A stretch of 64,000 nucleotides of DNA from contig CM028919.1 of the NCBI GenBank assembly GCA_016801845.1, positions 7,890,001-7,954,000 of the forward strand, in the 5' to 3' direction. The notes under the pieces were generated by a model. The model was not told where the DNA came from. It ran no database searches and saw nothing but the letters and a program-made list of their open reading frames with translations. The position numbers and the translations under genes are program-made. This stretch comes from Polydactylus sextarius (Eukaryota; Chordata; Actinopteri; Polynemidae). Below, piece after piece: positions 36,849 through 47,900 of the stretch (position 1 is its first letter; every line of letters starts with the position of its first letter).

Positions 36849-38902
36849 CTAGATATTGGCCTTTGCCATCTTTTTAAAGTAGCGTTCAGCACGTAGTTCC
36901 TCAAAGCAGAATTCGGCGGCGCCGCTAAACAGCAGCTCTTTACAGTACATGCTCTGCTCCTGTGACTTTCCTGACTCTGACTCCTTCTGTTGCTGGTGAT
37001 GCTCCTGTAGCCTCTTCAGAGGAGTTTCCTCTTTGCAAGGTTTGCGTGCTGATAAAACTGTGTTCACTGCCGGGTTGATCTTACACGGCGTCCTGAAGAA
37101 GGAATGAATGACGCACTTACTTCACAGTCATAATGAATTATTGGGCGACAGTAAAGTAAAAACCCTAAATCAAAACTGCAGGTGAAATTTAGATTCTCAA
37201 AGTCACTCACATGGCTGGAGGCTGGTCTGACTCCTCCACAAATGGTTGGAAGGTGGGTTTGGGAGGAGGTGGAGCCATTATAGTATGTCCAAATTTGGTC
37301 TTCTGGGGCATCTATGATCCATAAAAACATACACGCATTAAACCAAGAGGGTTTAGTTACATTTCACATATTCAAATCAAGTAACATAATATGTGTTTAT
37401 CTCATACCTTGACATCACACCACTTTTCTGGTCTCTGCTCATTCTCCTTTGCCCTTGTAGTAGGAGGAGCTGCCCAAGGCTCCAGTACAGGCTCTGATGG
37501 ACCTGCACTTGAAACCTTGTTTTCATCAAAGATCACCAATCGACTGTTTGAAACATTGCCGAGGACAGGTGCAGTGCGTGATTGTAAACCTCCAGAAACA
37601 CCTGTCCAAAAACACATCCAAAATTATAATATATTTTTTATTGATGATAATAATTTAAGATGCTACAACATTTTCACTGCGTACTTTGCAACAGATGTAA
37701 TATTAGAGATGAATGTGCTTACTTCTGATTGCAGGCCCAGTTCTGTTGATGGGGGCGATGGCCTTTTTCTTCCCTCTATGTTTGAGATCGACCAGAGAAA
37801 TTCTCTCTGGTTGTTTGGGCTCATCATCACTGTCCTCGTCCTCCTCCACTTTCATCATCACCTGTCTGGAGACGCGTGCCTGCAGAGCCCTGTGGGTACC
37901 AATCCAAAAACAAGTATGATTGATTATAATACAACTCTTGTAACTAGGTGACTGTTTCTTTCAAAACAAAGATTTTTTTTAAATTTTATTTTTCAGATGC
38001 ACTGTGTTGATCCATACTTGTGAAACTGCTGGAGCTTATCGTACGGCTCAGCACCCCTCTTGAATCCCTCCTGGTAGACCAAATCTGCTTTGCGACAGTT
38101 GCCTTGATTCTCATACTCCTCAGACCAGGCGATATACAAGGATGCCTGTGTCACTCCAATTCCCTGTGCTTGCATGTACCTGTAAATGTCCAAGGGCTCT
38201 GTGCAAGTCTCTGCCTAATGACATATGTATAAAAAAAAAGGTTATTGCAGTTTAATTTGTTTGTTATGGTAGCAAAAGCACAAAAAAAGAGCAAAGAAGC
38301 ATTAAGTCAGTGGTTAAATAATACACATACAAATTTGATCCAGAGGTCAACATAGCGTGAATCGTTGTGATATTTGTTTTCATCTTTGAATACAGTCGCA
38401 ACCTGTTCCAACAGTGTAGAGAGGTTGCTCTCCTTTCCTCCCTGAGGGAAGGTTTGCTCTGTCCACTTTATATACCTGTCAAAGACAGAATCAGAGGATT
38501 AAAAATGAAATCTCTCAAGATTTAAAAGCAACACATTCGACTACACTTGACAGTTTACTTATGTCACTTACCTATCCCAAACATCAAGTGGATCATCTCC
38601 ATCATACATTCGCAGTTCAGACTCAAAGGCCCTGGTGAAACAAAAAAAAAAAAAAAAAAAACATCAAAACTTCCATTAATATGTGAAAACAGCTGGAGAA
38701 ACAATTGTGCACCAAAAACTCCCATCATTCAAGTGCAATGCGTTAAAACTCATCCATACTGTCTCTGCTGGTTGATAGCAGAGCTCAGTCCATCCTGCTG
38801 TTGACTGAGCGCTTGATGTAAGGCTGATATGGCTCTGCCGCGACGCAGTGGCTGGATGTTTTCTTTGCTGAGCTCCCATTCCACGTCTCCTCCTTCAGCC
38901 AT
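36849..38902 (-). CDS. bub1b: Short BUB1B/BUBR1 (Mad3-like) spindle-checkpoint protein, eight coding exons
   Basis: Exons are 38902-38760, 38631-38572, 38475-38331, 38214-38018, 37889-37723, 37601-37408, 37311-37211 and 37092-36849 (TAG). Phases agree throughout, giving 416 residues. In order: KEN box 1 in WELSKENIQPLRRGR (residues 13-15); the TPR region about 50-200 (AFESELRMYDGDDPLDVWDR, KWTEQTFPQGGKESNLSTLL, QGIGVTQASLYIAWSEEYE); ABBA-type LVIFDE (259-264); KEN box 2 in RAKENE (289-291); a second ABBA-like FQPFVE (323-328); and the GLEBS/Bub3-binding segment MYCKELLFSGAAEFCFEELRAE (384 onward, given in two parts: MYCKELLFSG, AAEFCFEELRAE). It matches human BUBR1 stepwise, then ends at KKMAKANI. 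The PP2A-binding region and pseudokinase are missing (human 1050 residues). The family inhibits APC/C-Cdc20 in the mitotic checkpoint complex. Fish may carry a second, full-length copy elsewhere, so the 'a' or 'b' suffix is left open. A 5' non-coding exon probably ends at the donor 39775/39774. Confidence 0.93.
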
Positions 38903-39861
38903 TGTGAAAAATTAAACAACTAGATGTGTGTACACAGATGAACAAATCAGTCATTCTTTTAGAAATTTCAAGTGCACTTAACAATCATTTAAGCCATTTA
39001 ATATAAGCAAATTATTTCTGGGTCCCTGCTCCTCTCACATTTTGCAGCTTTTCTATGTTTTATATAAATAACTTACTAAGTATCTATAGATTATGCTGTT
39101 TTGACCAAACAGTGCAGAGGAAGACATCGCTTAATGCTTATACAATAAATGGTTTACAGAATAGCTGATAATAAACATTATCTTTGGTCACAGCCATAAC
39201 AAGTCATATTTTACTACCCTAGACTGGGTGTAGCCTCCCACTGGATCCAAAGACTCATGAAGTTGCATAACTATTCAGACAGAAGGGTTTGACCTGTTCT
39301 AGAGCCAATCCTCTTCTCTGACCTTTAGCATCTTACTACATTGTTTTATGAAGCACCTTGTAACATTCTCCTGTATTTTAAGGTCATGTCTGAATAGTCT
39401 TTCAATACCATAATATCAGGCATTACCAATAACACAACATTAGCATACGTTATGTATTACTGTGGTATTTACACAGGACTATGACTTTACATTAAAATAA
39501 AATTAAAATAACAAACGGGAAATGTTACAATCTTACAGAGTATAATATGTAGCACGCATTTAAAACACAATTTATTATGGTTAACATTAAACATATGTGA
39601 CTGAAGCGGTTATTAATATAGTGACAGGGTCTGACGTGGGGGGAGCTAACACACTAGCTAGCTAACAGTCGCTTTAGCTCGACCAGTTTCATCGTCGTTC
39701 GCAATATTTAACGAAGTTTAGCAGTCATCGGCAGAAAATAAAACACTTAATCTACAAAATGGTTGTTTTCATACCACTTCCAAGCCTCTTTGGTCTCTTT
39801 TCTGAATTGTATTACAACTACAAAGTCGTAGCGCAGGTCGCTGATGAACGGTCGCTTCTGT

Positions 39862-39964
39862 TTTGAACGACGACCGCGAGAGAATTTGGCCAACGCTGAT
39901 TGGAGGAACCACAAACAGGAAAACGTACATTGACGTCACCGAACATCTTCCGGGATGCTTCCGG
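39862..39964. promoter_or_regulatory. Probable bidirectional promoter of bub1b (-) and zfyve19 (+)
   Basis: The space between the putative bub1b 5' exon (ends 39775) and the zfyve19 ATG (40114) is CpG-containing and has no TATA box. Seen motifs are: TTTGAA at 39862-39867 (CHR-like; TTCAAA on minus); CCAATCAGCG on the minus strand at 39894-39903 (NF-Y type); the palindrome TGACGTCA at 39931-39938 (CRE); and two CTTCCGG ETS sites at 39947-39953 and 39958-39964. CCAAT about 30 bp from a CHR is typical of G2/M genes, which fits bub1b. Function is inferred. Confidence 0.6.
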
Positions 39965-40086
39965 TTTTGATTGCAGTAACGCTGGAAGCTTGAAAACAGA
40001 CAGCTAACTGCTGAGTTGTTTGTCGTAGGTGATTTTCTTCTCATATTTACTTCCAGCAGCAGTTAATGGCCAGATTATAACCCCGT

Positions 40087-40096
40087 GTCACGTGAC
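40087..40096. promoter_or_regulatory. Perfect CLEAR/E-box palindrome before zfyve19 start
   Basis: GTCACGTGAC is an exact 10-bp palindrome containing CACGTG. It lies 18 bases upstream of the zfyve19 ATG, in the 5' UTR or core promoter. The motif is that of MiT/TFE (TFEB-type) factors and also suits USF or MYC-family proteins. Confidence 0.5.
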
Positions 40097-40113
40097 TCTT
40101 CACGCGTGTCGTA

Positions 40114-42320
40114 ATGGATAACCGTTGTTTTTGTTGTGCATCAAAGTTCAGCCTGTTCAAGAAGGAGGTAAGGTCTGACTGGATCATGTCACTCACACAG
40201 ATACATATACATGAACCTGTTTCGAGGAAACTAAATATTACTGTTTCCCCACAGCTGGGCTGTAAAAACTGTGGCCGCTCCTTCTGCTCCAGCTGTTTGA
40301 CTTTCAGTGCTGTGGTGCCTCGCCTGGGCACCACCCAACAGAAAGTCTGTAAACAGTGCCACGGCAGTCTGACTAGGTAAAGTTCAAACTACGAAAAAGA
40401 ACAAATATCAATGCTGTCAACAGATCAGTATTTAAGACTCTTAAGCCGGTGTGTCTCTTTTTTTATCTTAGTGGGGAGTCTCAAAATAATGCTGCAAGAT
40501 GGTCTCCCCCTGAAAATTATAAAAAGTCAGTATAAAATTCAATTTCAAAAACAAAAAAAGAAAGAAATTTTATCAACACAACAGTTTTCATGACATTTAA
40601 AGTTCTTGTTTCCTGATAGACGGGTTGCTGCACTTGAGGCCAAACAACAGGGACTGTCTACCCAGCCTGTGGCACATGGAGGCTCCAGAAACAGCAAACC
40701 AGGCCACCTACCAGTCAAAGGCCTGAGTAAAGAAGATCAGGCTATCGCTGAAAGACTTCAAAAGCTCAAAGAGGACACGGCACCAAGTAATGGCATTAGG
40801 TTTTTAGCAGCTAGTGCTTTGATTTAATCAAGACATGTAATTAATATCTTTTCTCTTTGCAAAAGTCACTGAAAGCTTTTTAACCACTTCTTCAGAGTCT
40901 ATCCCCTCTGAGAGAGAGATTGAGTCTCGCCTCGCTGCTCTGAAAGCTCCTAGCAAGCCAGTGCCTTCTTCGGAGGAGATGGAGGATCGTCTGGCAGCTC
41001 TACGGGGTCAACCTCCACCATCTCAAGTGCCTCCAGCTGTGAGCGAAACCCCTTCCTACTTCTTTGTAACCATCTTGCAGGTCTTACAGTACAGCTAAGT
41101 AACAATTTAAATGTAACTGACATTGTCCTAAAAGACTGTGGTACTAGTATATACTTTGCCAGAATTGCCCATCGATATATGTACTTGTGTGCTCATTTGT
41201 ACAGGTGCACAAGCCTCCTGATAACAGGACTCAAACTGAACAAGCCAATGATCTGCTTAGTCAGATGACAGAGGAAGTTGCCATTGACAACCAGCAATCA
41301 AATCTCGAGTGCAGTAAGATCTTACTCCTCCCACTGTTCTCACACATATTTGATTAATAATTCATGCTGTGGCCTTATTCAGTAACCACATCACTTTGTA
41401 ATATTCATGCACAGTCATGACAAGAAAATTAAAGATTGTATCAGTGTAATCAGGCAACGAAATCTCACCTTGTTCTTTTACGATGTCCAAACACGCACAA
41501 ACCCACTCTTTGTCCTGCAGATGCCGATGGCCGTATGAATGATCTCAACAAGGGGGAAGGGGGAATACCAGATGAGAATTCTGGAGGAGAACCAAGATGC
41601 TGTCAAGCAGCTGGAGGTTGAGAAGGCCCGTTTGCTGGAGGAGGCCATGGCAGAGCTGAGGAACGAGCAGCATACCCAGGATCAGATCCTGCACATGGCT
41701 AAGAGGTTGGCTCAGCTGAAGGGGCAAGACCCAGACAAAGGTACATAACATATATTTTGTTATCAGTACTTTTATTTAACAGTATCCTAAAATATGATAT
41801 GAGTTTGCACTGTAATGTAGCGTAAAGGTGATTAGTATATCAGAGACACCATTTTTTTCTCATGTCACTTCAAGTTACTATGGAGAACTTCCAACATCCT
41901 GACAGTGAGGAGGAGACTGAGGAGGAAGCTGTGAAGAGAGTGTTAAAACAGGTGCGATCCTAGAGCAATATAAACTTTTATTGTAATGATGATAATGGAT
42001 TCAGGATAATAAATAACTATATATTAACTACACCAGCAACATTAATGTTTAGCTAACTCAGACAAGTCAGGGCAGCCACAAGGGGCTGCTATTTTTCCAT
42101 TTTAATTATTTGTAATGGGAACTTCTGTCATGCTCTTAAATTCTTCTTTTTTCTGCCTTCTGTCTCCAGCTCTCAGAAGAAGCTGCACTAGATGAGGCCA
42201 GCGGATACAACATACCATTAGAGCAGAGTGGTCCAAGAAACATAGAAAAGAAAAAATCTGCAAAGAAACCGGTACTAAACAGCAACCAAAGTGTAATATA
42301 TGTATATGTATATGTGTATA

Positions 42321-42354
<34 letters not shown>

Positions 42355-42885
42355 CATTTTTTTTTTTTTTTTCATCAGACTGAATAACATTAAAGCCCTT
42401 GTTGTTTTGTTTGGTTTTAAAGACACAGGTTCCAGCGCCCAAGAACCGGATCCCACCAGCTGCTGTAGCACATCAGCCTTCAGACAGTGATGAAGATGAA
42501 CTTCCATGGTGCTGCATCTGTAACCAAGACGCCACACTTCGCTGTCACACCTGTGACGGAGACCTTTACTGCAACCGCTGCTTCAGGTAGTCAAACATAC
42601 ATTCATTACAACAAGCACTACAAGAATTGTGGTTACCTACTCAGCTTTGCATGGAAACTCTGGTGCCATAGACAGATGCCTATGATTTGGAATGTATACC
42701 ATGACCCAGATACATTGTAGGCAGGCCACTGCCATATTGTTCAGCAGAATGAATATAAAGTATTTAGTGTGATGAATTATCAATTCCTTCTCCATTATAT
42801 CCGCAGGGAAGGCCATGATAAATATGACAGGATGGAACATCGCACCACTAACTACACCGCACCAAAGAAGAAGAGGAAGACATGA
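40114..42885 (+). CDS. zfyve19: ZFYVE19 / ANCHR abscission-checkpoint regulator, eleven exons, apparent frameshift in exon 7
   Basis: Exons are 40114-40167, 40255-40376, 40472-40525, 40620-40786, 40896-41038, 41205-41313, 41521-41740, 41875-41951, 42170-42271, 42423-42586 and 42807-42885. MDNRCFCCASKFSLFKKE plus CKNCGRSFCSSC and VCKQC form the N-terminal FYVE-type zinc finger, which in the family binds phosphoinositide. The ERLQKLKED, RLAALK and RLAALRG repeats match the MIM-type helices that bind VPS4. A coiled coil (LEVEKARLLEEAMAELR) and a C-terminal CCICNQDATLRCHTCDGDLYC..C B-box-like zinc finger follow. ANCHR holds VPS4 at the midbody ring to delay abscission. The summed length is 1291 bases, one too many. 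Frames before and after the G-rich run at 41552-41563 are both conserved but differ by one base; without the extra base the protein is 429 residues. The C-terminus is PKKKRKT, unlike human. Confidence 0.92.
42296..42372. repeat. Compound TATG/TG/TA/T microsatellite in zfyve19 intron 9
   Basis: TATATG, then GTGTGT, then TATATA, then a T-run, directly followed by the intron's 3' portion. The acceptor is further down at 42421-42422, so splicing signals are not interrupted. Confidence 0.9.
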
Positions 42886-44955
42886 TAAGATAATGACTGT
42901 GCTGTAGTTGGCCTTATCAGGCTTTAATCATCACCCTTAGACTTGTGCTTTAGCCCTAAGTGACCGATTATTGTTTAAAGAAACAGCACCTCTGGCTTAT
43001 TGTATCTAGTCTGTGCAAAGCTGCTATAAACATGTGCCTCTGTAGACCACAGGAGGAGCAGCATCTGCTTTCTGTAACTGCAACACACTGAACAGAATAC
43101 ACAAAGACACAATGGGAAACATCTATCACAAAGCAAGAGTAGACTAGACTATACACTTAAAAGTAGATGTAATATAATGTATAAATATAAAACAAGATGA
43201 ACATTGCTCTTATTTTTTCCTGTAATGTGTAAAATTAGAGATCTCGCAGAAGCTGCTAAGCAGTGTTGGTATATTAGTAAAGCTGCTCCTGCTTCTGCAC
43301 AACAAATAGTTTGAAACTGTCCAAATCTATGAGAAGCTTGAAAGGTTTTTTTTTTTTCTGTGTCACTTGTCCTACTTCCTGATGGCATCAAAAACTCGTC
43401 TTAGACTTTCTTTGCCATTGTCGCCATTTGAATTTTTTTTTTTTTATTTTTTAAACTGACTAGACAAACAGAAGGCAGATGCATCATGAGCTCATCTGGG
43501 ATGATGTATAGTCCCAGACGACTGTCATCTCTGGAAGGAAGAAGCACAGAGGAGTCAGTATAAAAGGATTACTGAGTGCTTTGTTTTCTTTTGGCAGCCA
43601 CTGCAGTCACTCTTGTAATCTATGTTTGGCTGCAAGTCTGACATGAGTATTGCCTTTCTTGTCCTTATGTGTAATTTCATTATAAAGGAAGCAAAAGTGT
43701 AGGGTGCTATGTCACATCTTTGAGAGATTATTGTCATTATTGTCTGTTTTATTTAAACACAATCGCCTTTTTTATTTTAAATCGAACATTACTTGACAAA
43801 AATGTCTCAGTCTGGCAGGCTGTGCCGGAAGTGTAGTGTTACAGTATGGATGGACTGGATGTCAGTGAGACAGTGAAAGTGGAAGTGGGGGGGGGGGTGA
43901 ACCAAGCAAATTACTATAATGGAGCCCCTGGCCGAAAGACCCTCTGTGTATGATGGAGAGATGGCCAGAGTGCAGTTTCATCAGTGTGCATTACTGTCTC
44001 GCTAACTGAGGATAAACCATAATTACACTCTTCTCCAGGGGGGCTTGCTCCATTAAGGTTTGTATGGAGGCCGTTACTGTGTTTGCCTTTTTTGGCTTTG
44101 TCATACACACACCACAGACAGGAAATGGATGAGGATAATGGATGCATACTTAATGGACCTTCCTGCTGCTGATTTCACTGTGCTTACCCTTAGACTTGAC
44201 ATGTCAACGTCTCCTTTGTTTCCATCACTGTGTTGAAAAATTCACGCTAGGAAACTGAACCATGTGTTTTGGGAACGATATACTGACAACAGCTGTGCTA
44301 CAGTAAAGAGCGTGAATACTAGGACATTGTCGTTATTGTTTAAAAGCAAAAAGAAAGTATTTTAGAGCAGTAATAAAAGGCACTTGAGAAAACAGCATAT
44401 TCCTGATGGTACTGTACACTGCTGGGTATTATGGAAATGTCAATATTTATTTGTTTATGTGGAATGAATCATTGACGATGATGTGTGTTGGTCAGTCATT
44501 CGGTTGGGATTGCTTATGAAATCACATAGGACCCTTTTGACAATTCATCAACAGCCTTGTCTTGAAAACGTTCAATTTTATTTTGACATACAACACGGTT
44601 ATCGGAACAAAAATATTTATGTACATAAATAGGCAACTGAAAATGCACAGTCTTTCACCAAAAAAAAAAAGAAAAAAGAAAAGCAATCCATCTGAGTATA
44701 GTCAATACAGATTTTTATCTCGTGTGCATTATTGGTTTATAGGAAACAAAAATCTTATAGCAGTCCATAAATTAAAGTGAATTGATTTTTCTAAAAATCC
44801 ATTCAATACCCAACTGCTCTGATGTTTGATGCTGAGCCAGGAAGAGTCCCACTGACATGCGAACCTCACATACAGGCATTCAAACAAAAAATAATGTGTG
44901 GGAAATGGGAAGATAAGAGGCTCCACATTGACTCAATTCTTTATTTGACCTATAA
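42886..44955. other. Convergent 3' region of zfyve19 and ppp1r14d-like gene
   Basis: No coding exon was seen. It includes the zfyve19 3' UTR (end not assigned) and the ppp1r14d 3' UTR. TTTATT at 44577-44582 reads AATAAA on the minus strand, about 375 bases past the ppp1r14d stop. Short T and G homopolymers occur at 43346, 43434 and 43887. Confidence 0.5.
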
Positions 44956-47900
44956 TTATTTCTTCAAGGGACCTGACATTTTGCGTAGCCCCTTTATCCT
45001 GTAGAGCAGCCCGTTGATAAAATCCTGCATGGAAGATGAAGAAAATAGATTTGTTTTCTGATCATCTTTGAAATATTTTTGTCCAGGTAATGGAAAAGTT
45101 TTTTTTTGTCTCACCTCTTTTGGCTTCCCGCATTCCTGCAACAGCTCCTATGAAATCAACACAAATCACACACAAATCAACACACACAGGCTGACTAATG
45201 ACACCAGTCAGTGCTTTTCCATTGAAAACACTGGACACACTGGATTCCAGCAATGGTCAAGGACTTGTTAAGTTTGTCCCCTGTGTTGCAAATAGTCAGG
45301 AGTGTGCACAGGTGTCAACAAGGAACAAGGTCACAAGATTCCTGGTACTCAGGTTACCACTGTATTGCAGTTTTGGGTACCAGATCCAAATATTACCTGC
45401 AGCCTGGTTCTCTGCCCTTCATCTGTCAGCTCCAGCAGCTCATCTATGTCAATCTCTAACTCTGGGATTTCTTCCTCCTGTGAGAACAGAAAGAAATAAA
45501 AGTTAGAGGAAATATCCCTCAGCTACTATATCGCTCACCCTCGCATGACACAAAAGCTCAAGCAAACACTGTATAGTAAGTGAAATCATTCAGAAGGAAG
45601 AGAAAGAGCACACAGTGTAATCGGGATGAGATACAACATGACACTGTTTTCACTGCAGCACAGTATATATAGAATATAAGTGTTAAAGTATCAACTCCAC
45701 TCTTATATCAGCCGTCAATCACTTGACTTGGTGGTGTTGGTTATACGGTAGAAATACGGATGAATAGTGTTTTTTTTCCTCTTGGATAATTATTCATAAC
45801 AATGATGTGATTGATTACGTGCTGGGGATGTGAGTAAAGCTGAGGAGCGCTGAGGCGTGAAGGCAAAAGGTTTCCAGGAGGCCATGGTTGCCACATGCCA
45901 CCATCAGATTTCATGGATGGTTTACCCTGCTGGTATTTAGCTCAGCCATTATTAAGAACGTATTTACAGTTTATATTTTTCTTAAGAATTATTCATCTCC
46001 AATGTCTGGGGCACTTTGAGAATTAATAGTGAATCATAAACCCTTAGGCAGCATTTATTTTTTATCTGGTGAACAATTTTCTCTAAAAGATTGTGTAACC
46101 TTGTGGAAACATAGTAAAGAAAGGGGGCAAAGAGTCACAAGTTATAAAAAGCGCATATAGCAAAGTAATCAGTTCATATCGTGAGCACCTTTCAACTCCA
46201 TTTTCAGAGGAAACGAGGGCTGCTCACTGGAGGAATCCACGGACCTAAGATATGTGGAGTCAGCAGATACACTCGTATTTGACAAGTGGGGCCTCTTTTT
46301 AAAAGGAATATTTTCCGGTTGGGGAGCTTTCATGGCTGGTCAGGACGGGGCTCGATCAGCTTTCTGGATGAGGAGAGAGCTAATCAATGCGGAAGTGCTG
46401 AGTAGCGGAATAGATGGGCCCACCTTCAGAGTCCCCTGTGCCCTCTCTAACTGATACATGCTGCCAGTTTGGACCCCATGCGCTTCTGCTGATGTGAGCA
46501 GGAAGCATACAGAGCTCTTTGTTTTCCTTCTTTCTTTCTTTTTTTTTTTTTTTTTTTGGTTCATACTGTACATTTCTGTGGTGTGTGGGCATTGTTTTAC
46601 CAGCAGCTCTAATGTGTTAGCCTGTGGATGGTTCTTGTGTTGTGTTAGACTCAAATTATCCCAGTACATTATGTTCATAAATACAGAAACTTGTTATTGT
46701 TATTGTTATGTTTTTTTTTTTTTAATCTTTCACTGAAGAAATGCATAAGTGACACCAGCCTGTTGTAATGAATTTGAGTAGTTATTTTAAAAATTTAGTC
46801 ACCTCTGTTGGCACATTAGATGTATTATCTTTCCATTCGTGGCATCCTGCTGTAAATATTAAACACTATGAATAATTACTAACATTTGATATGATGGGAT
46901 TCTTGTGGTGTTCATTTAGCCTTTGCTGATCTTGAGCTTTAATGTGTACAGTTAGTATTATTAATTAACCAGGCATTTATTTCATTGTGAAGCACTTTAC
47001 ATCTAGTAAGTAAAGAATAAATGAAAGCGACTACAAATGGAAGAGAAAAAATGGATGAACTTTAAACGTTTATATAAGATGCTCTTTCATTTATTCTGCT
47101 CTTAAACATTTGGTCTGTGCTGTGATAACAGGACCTTGTAGTGCAACGCTGAAGAGCTGAAGAGAAAATGTGCATTTACCATGAAGAAATGTGATACAGC
47201 CTTTCCAGTTACTTCTCCCTATTTCATATTGTACGCGAGTTACAATTCTCAGCTTGTTGAGTTATACCTTCATTGTCAGGGGAAAATAGCATTTTAATGA
47301 GGCCTCTGGGCAAAAATGTCTCAGCAGCACTTTTTGAAGTTAAAAGCAACAGACTGAAGCTAAAATGAACGTTGGCACTAATACTGGAATCCATGAATAT
47401 CAAAGTGGTTCTCAGAGGATTTCTGTTTCAGTGCAGATGCAGTCTAAATAAGCAGTTGAATTTTGGCAAGATAAGATCACTCCCACTGGAATTTATAATT
47501 CTGTTCAGTACTTTTCAGTAAAAGAAATGTTTCATCCGCATCATTACTTTGTTTTTCTTTTTTTCTGTTAAAGTGGTAGCATGATCATTTACTTTTTTTT
47601 TTTTATCCTATTTTGAGTGCGTACTAGATTACATCAGTTACATCAGGTTACATCAATAGTCGCTTACTTTATTGCTTACTTTGTTTAGTGCATCTCTATG
47701 TAAATAAAGTTGACTGAAACTGCCCTAAAGATGACAAAACGGATGCGTCAGTTGTTTTGTGTAATGCTTGTTGTGATTTTTTTGAAACTGGATATCGATT
47801 TTCATTACGGTAGCAAATAATTTCTGATGATTTTGGTGACCCCTTCTGACCCGTCATCTAGGGAAACCCTTAGGGCCAAAATCTGCCCTTGACCCTTAGG

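Noticed and set aside
41521..41567. Micro-intron explaining the zfyve19 exon 7 frame change (GTATGA to ACCAG, about 38 bases)
   Set aside because: It is too short for a vertebrate intron, it would remove the conserved NDLN segment, and the joined phase would still be wrong.
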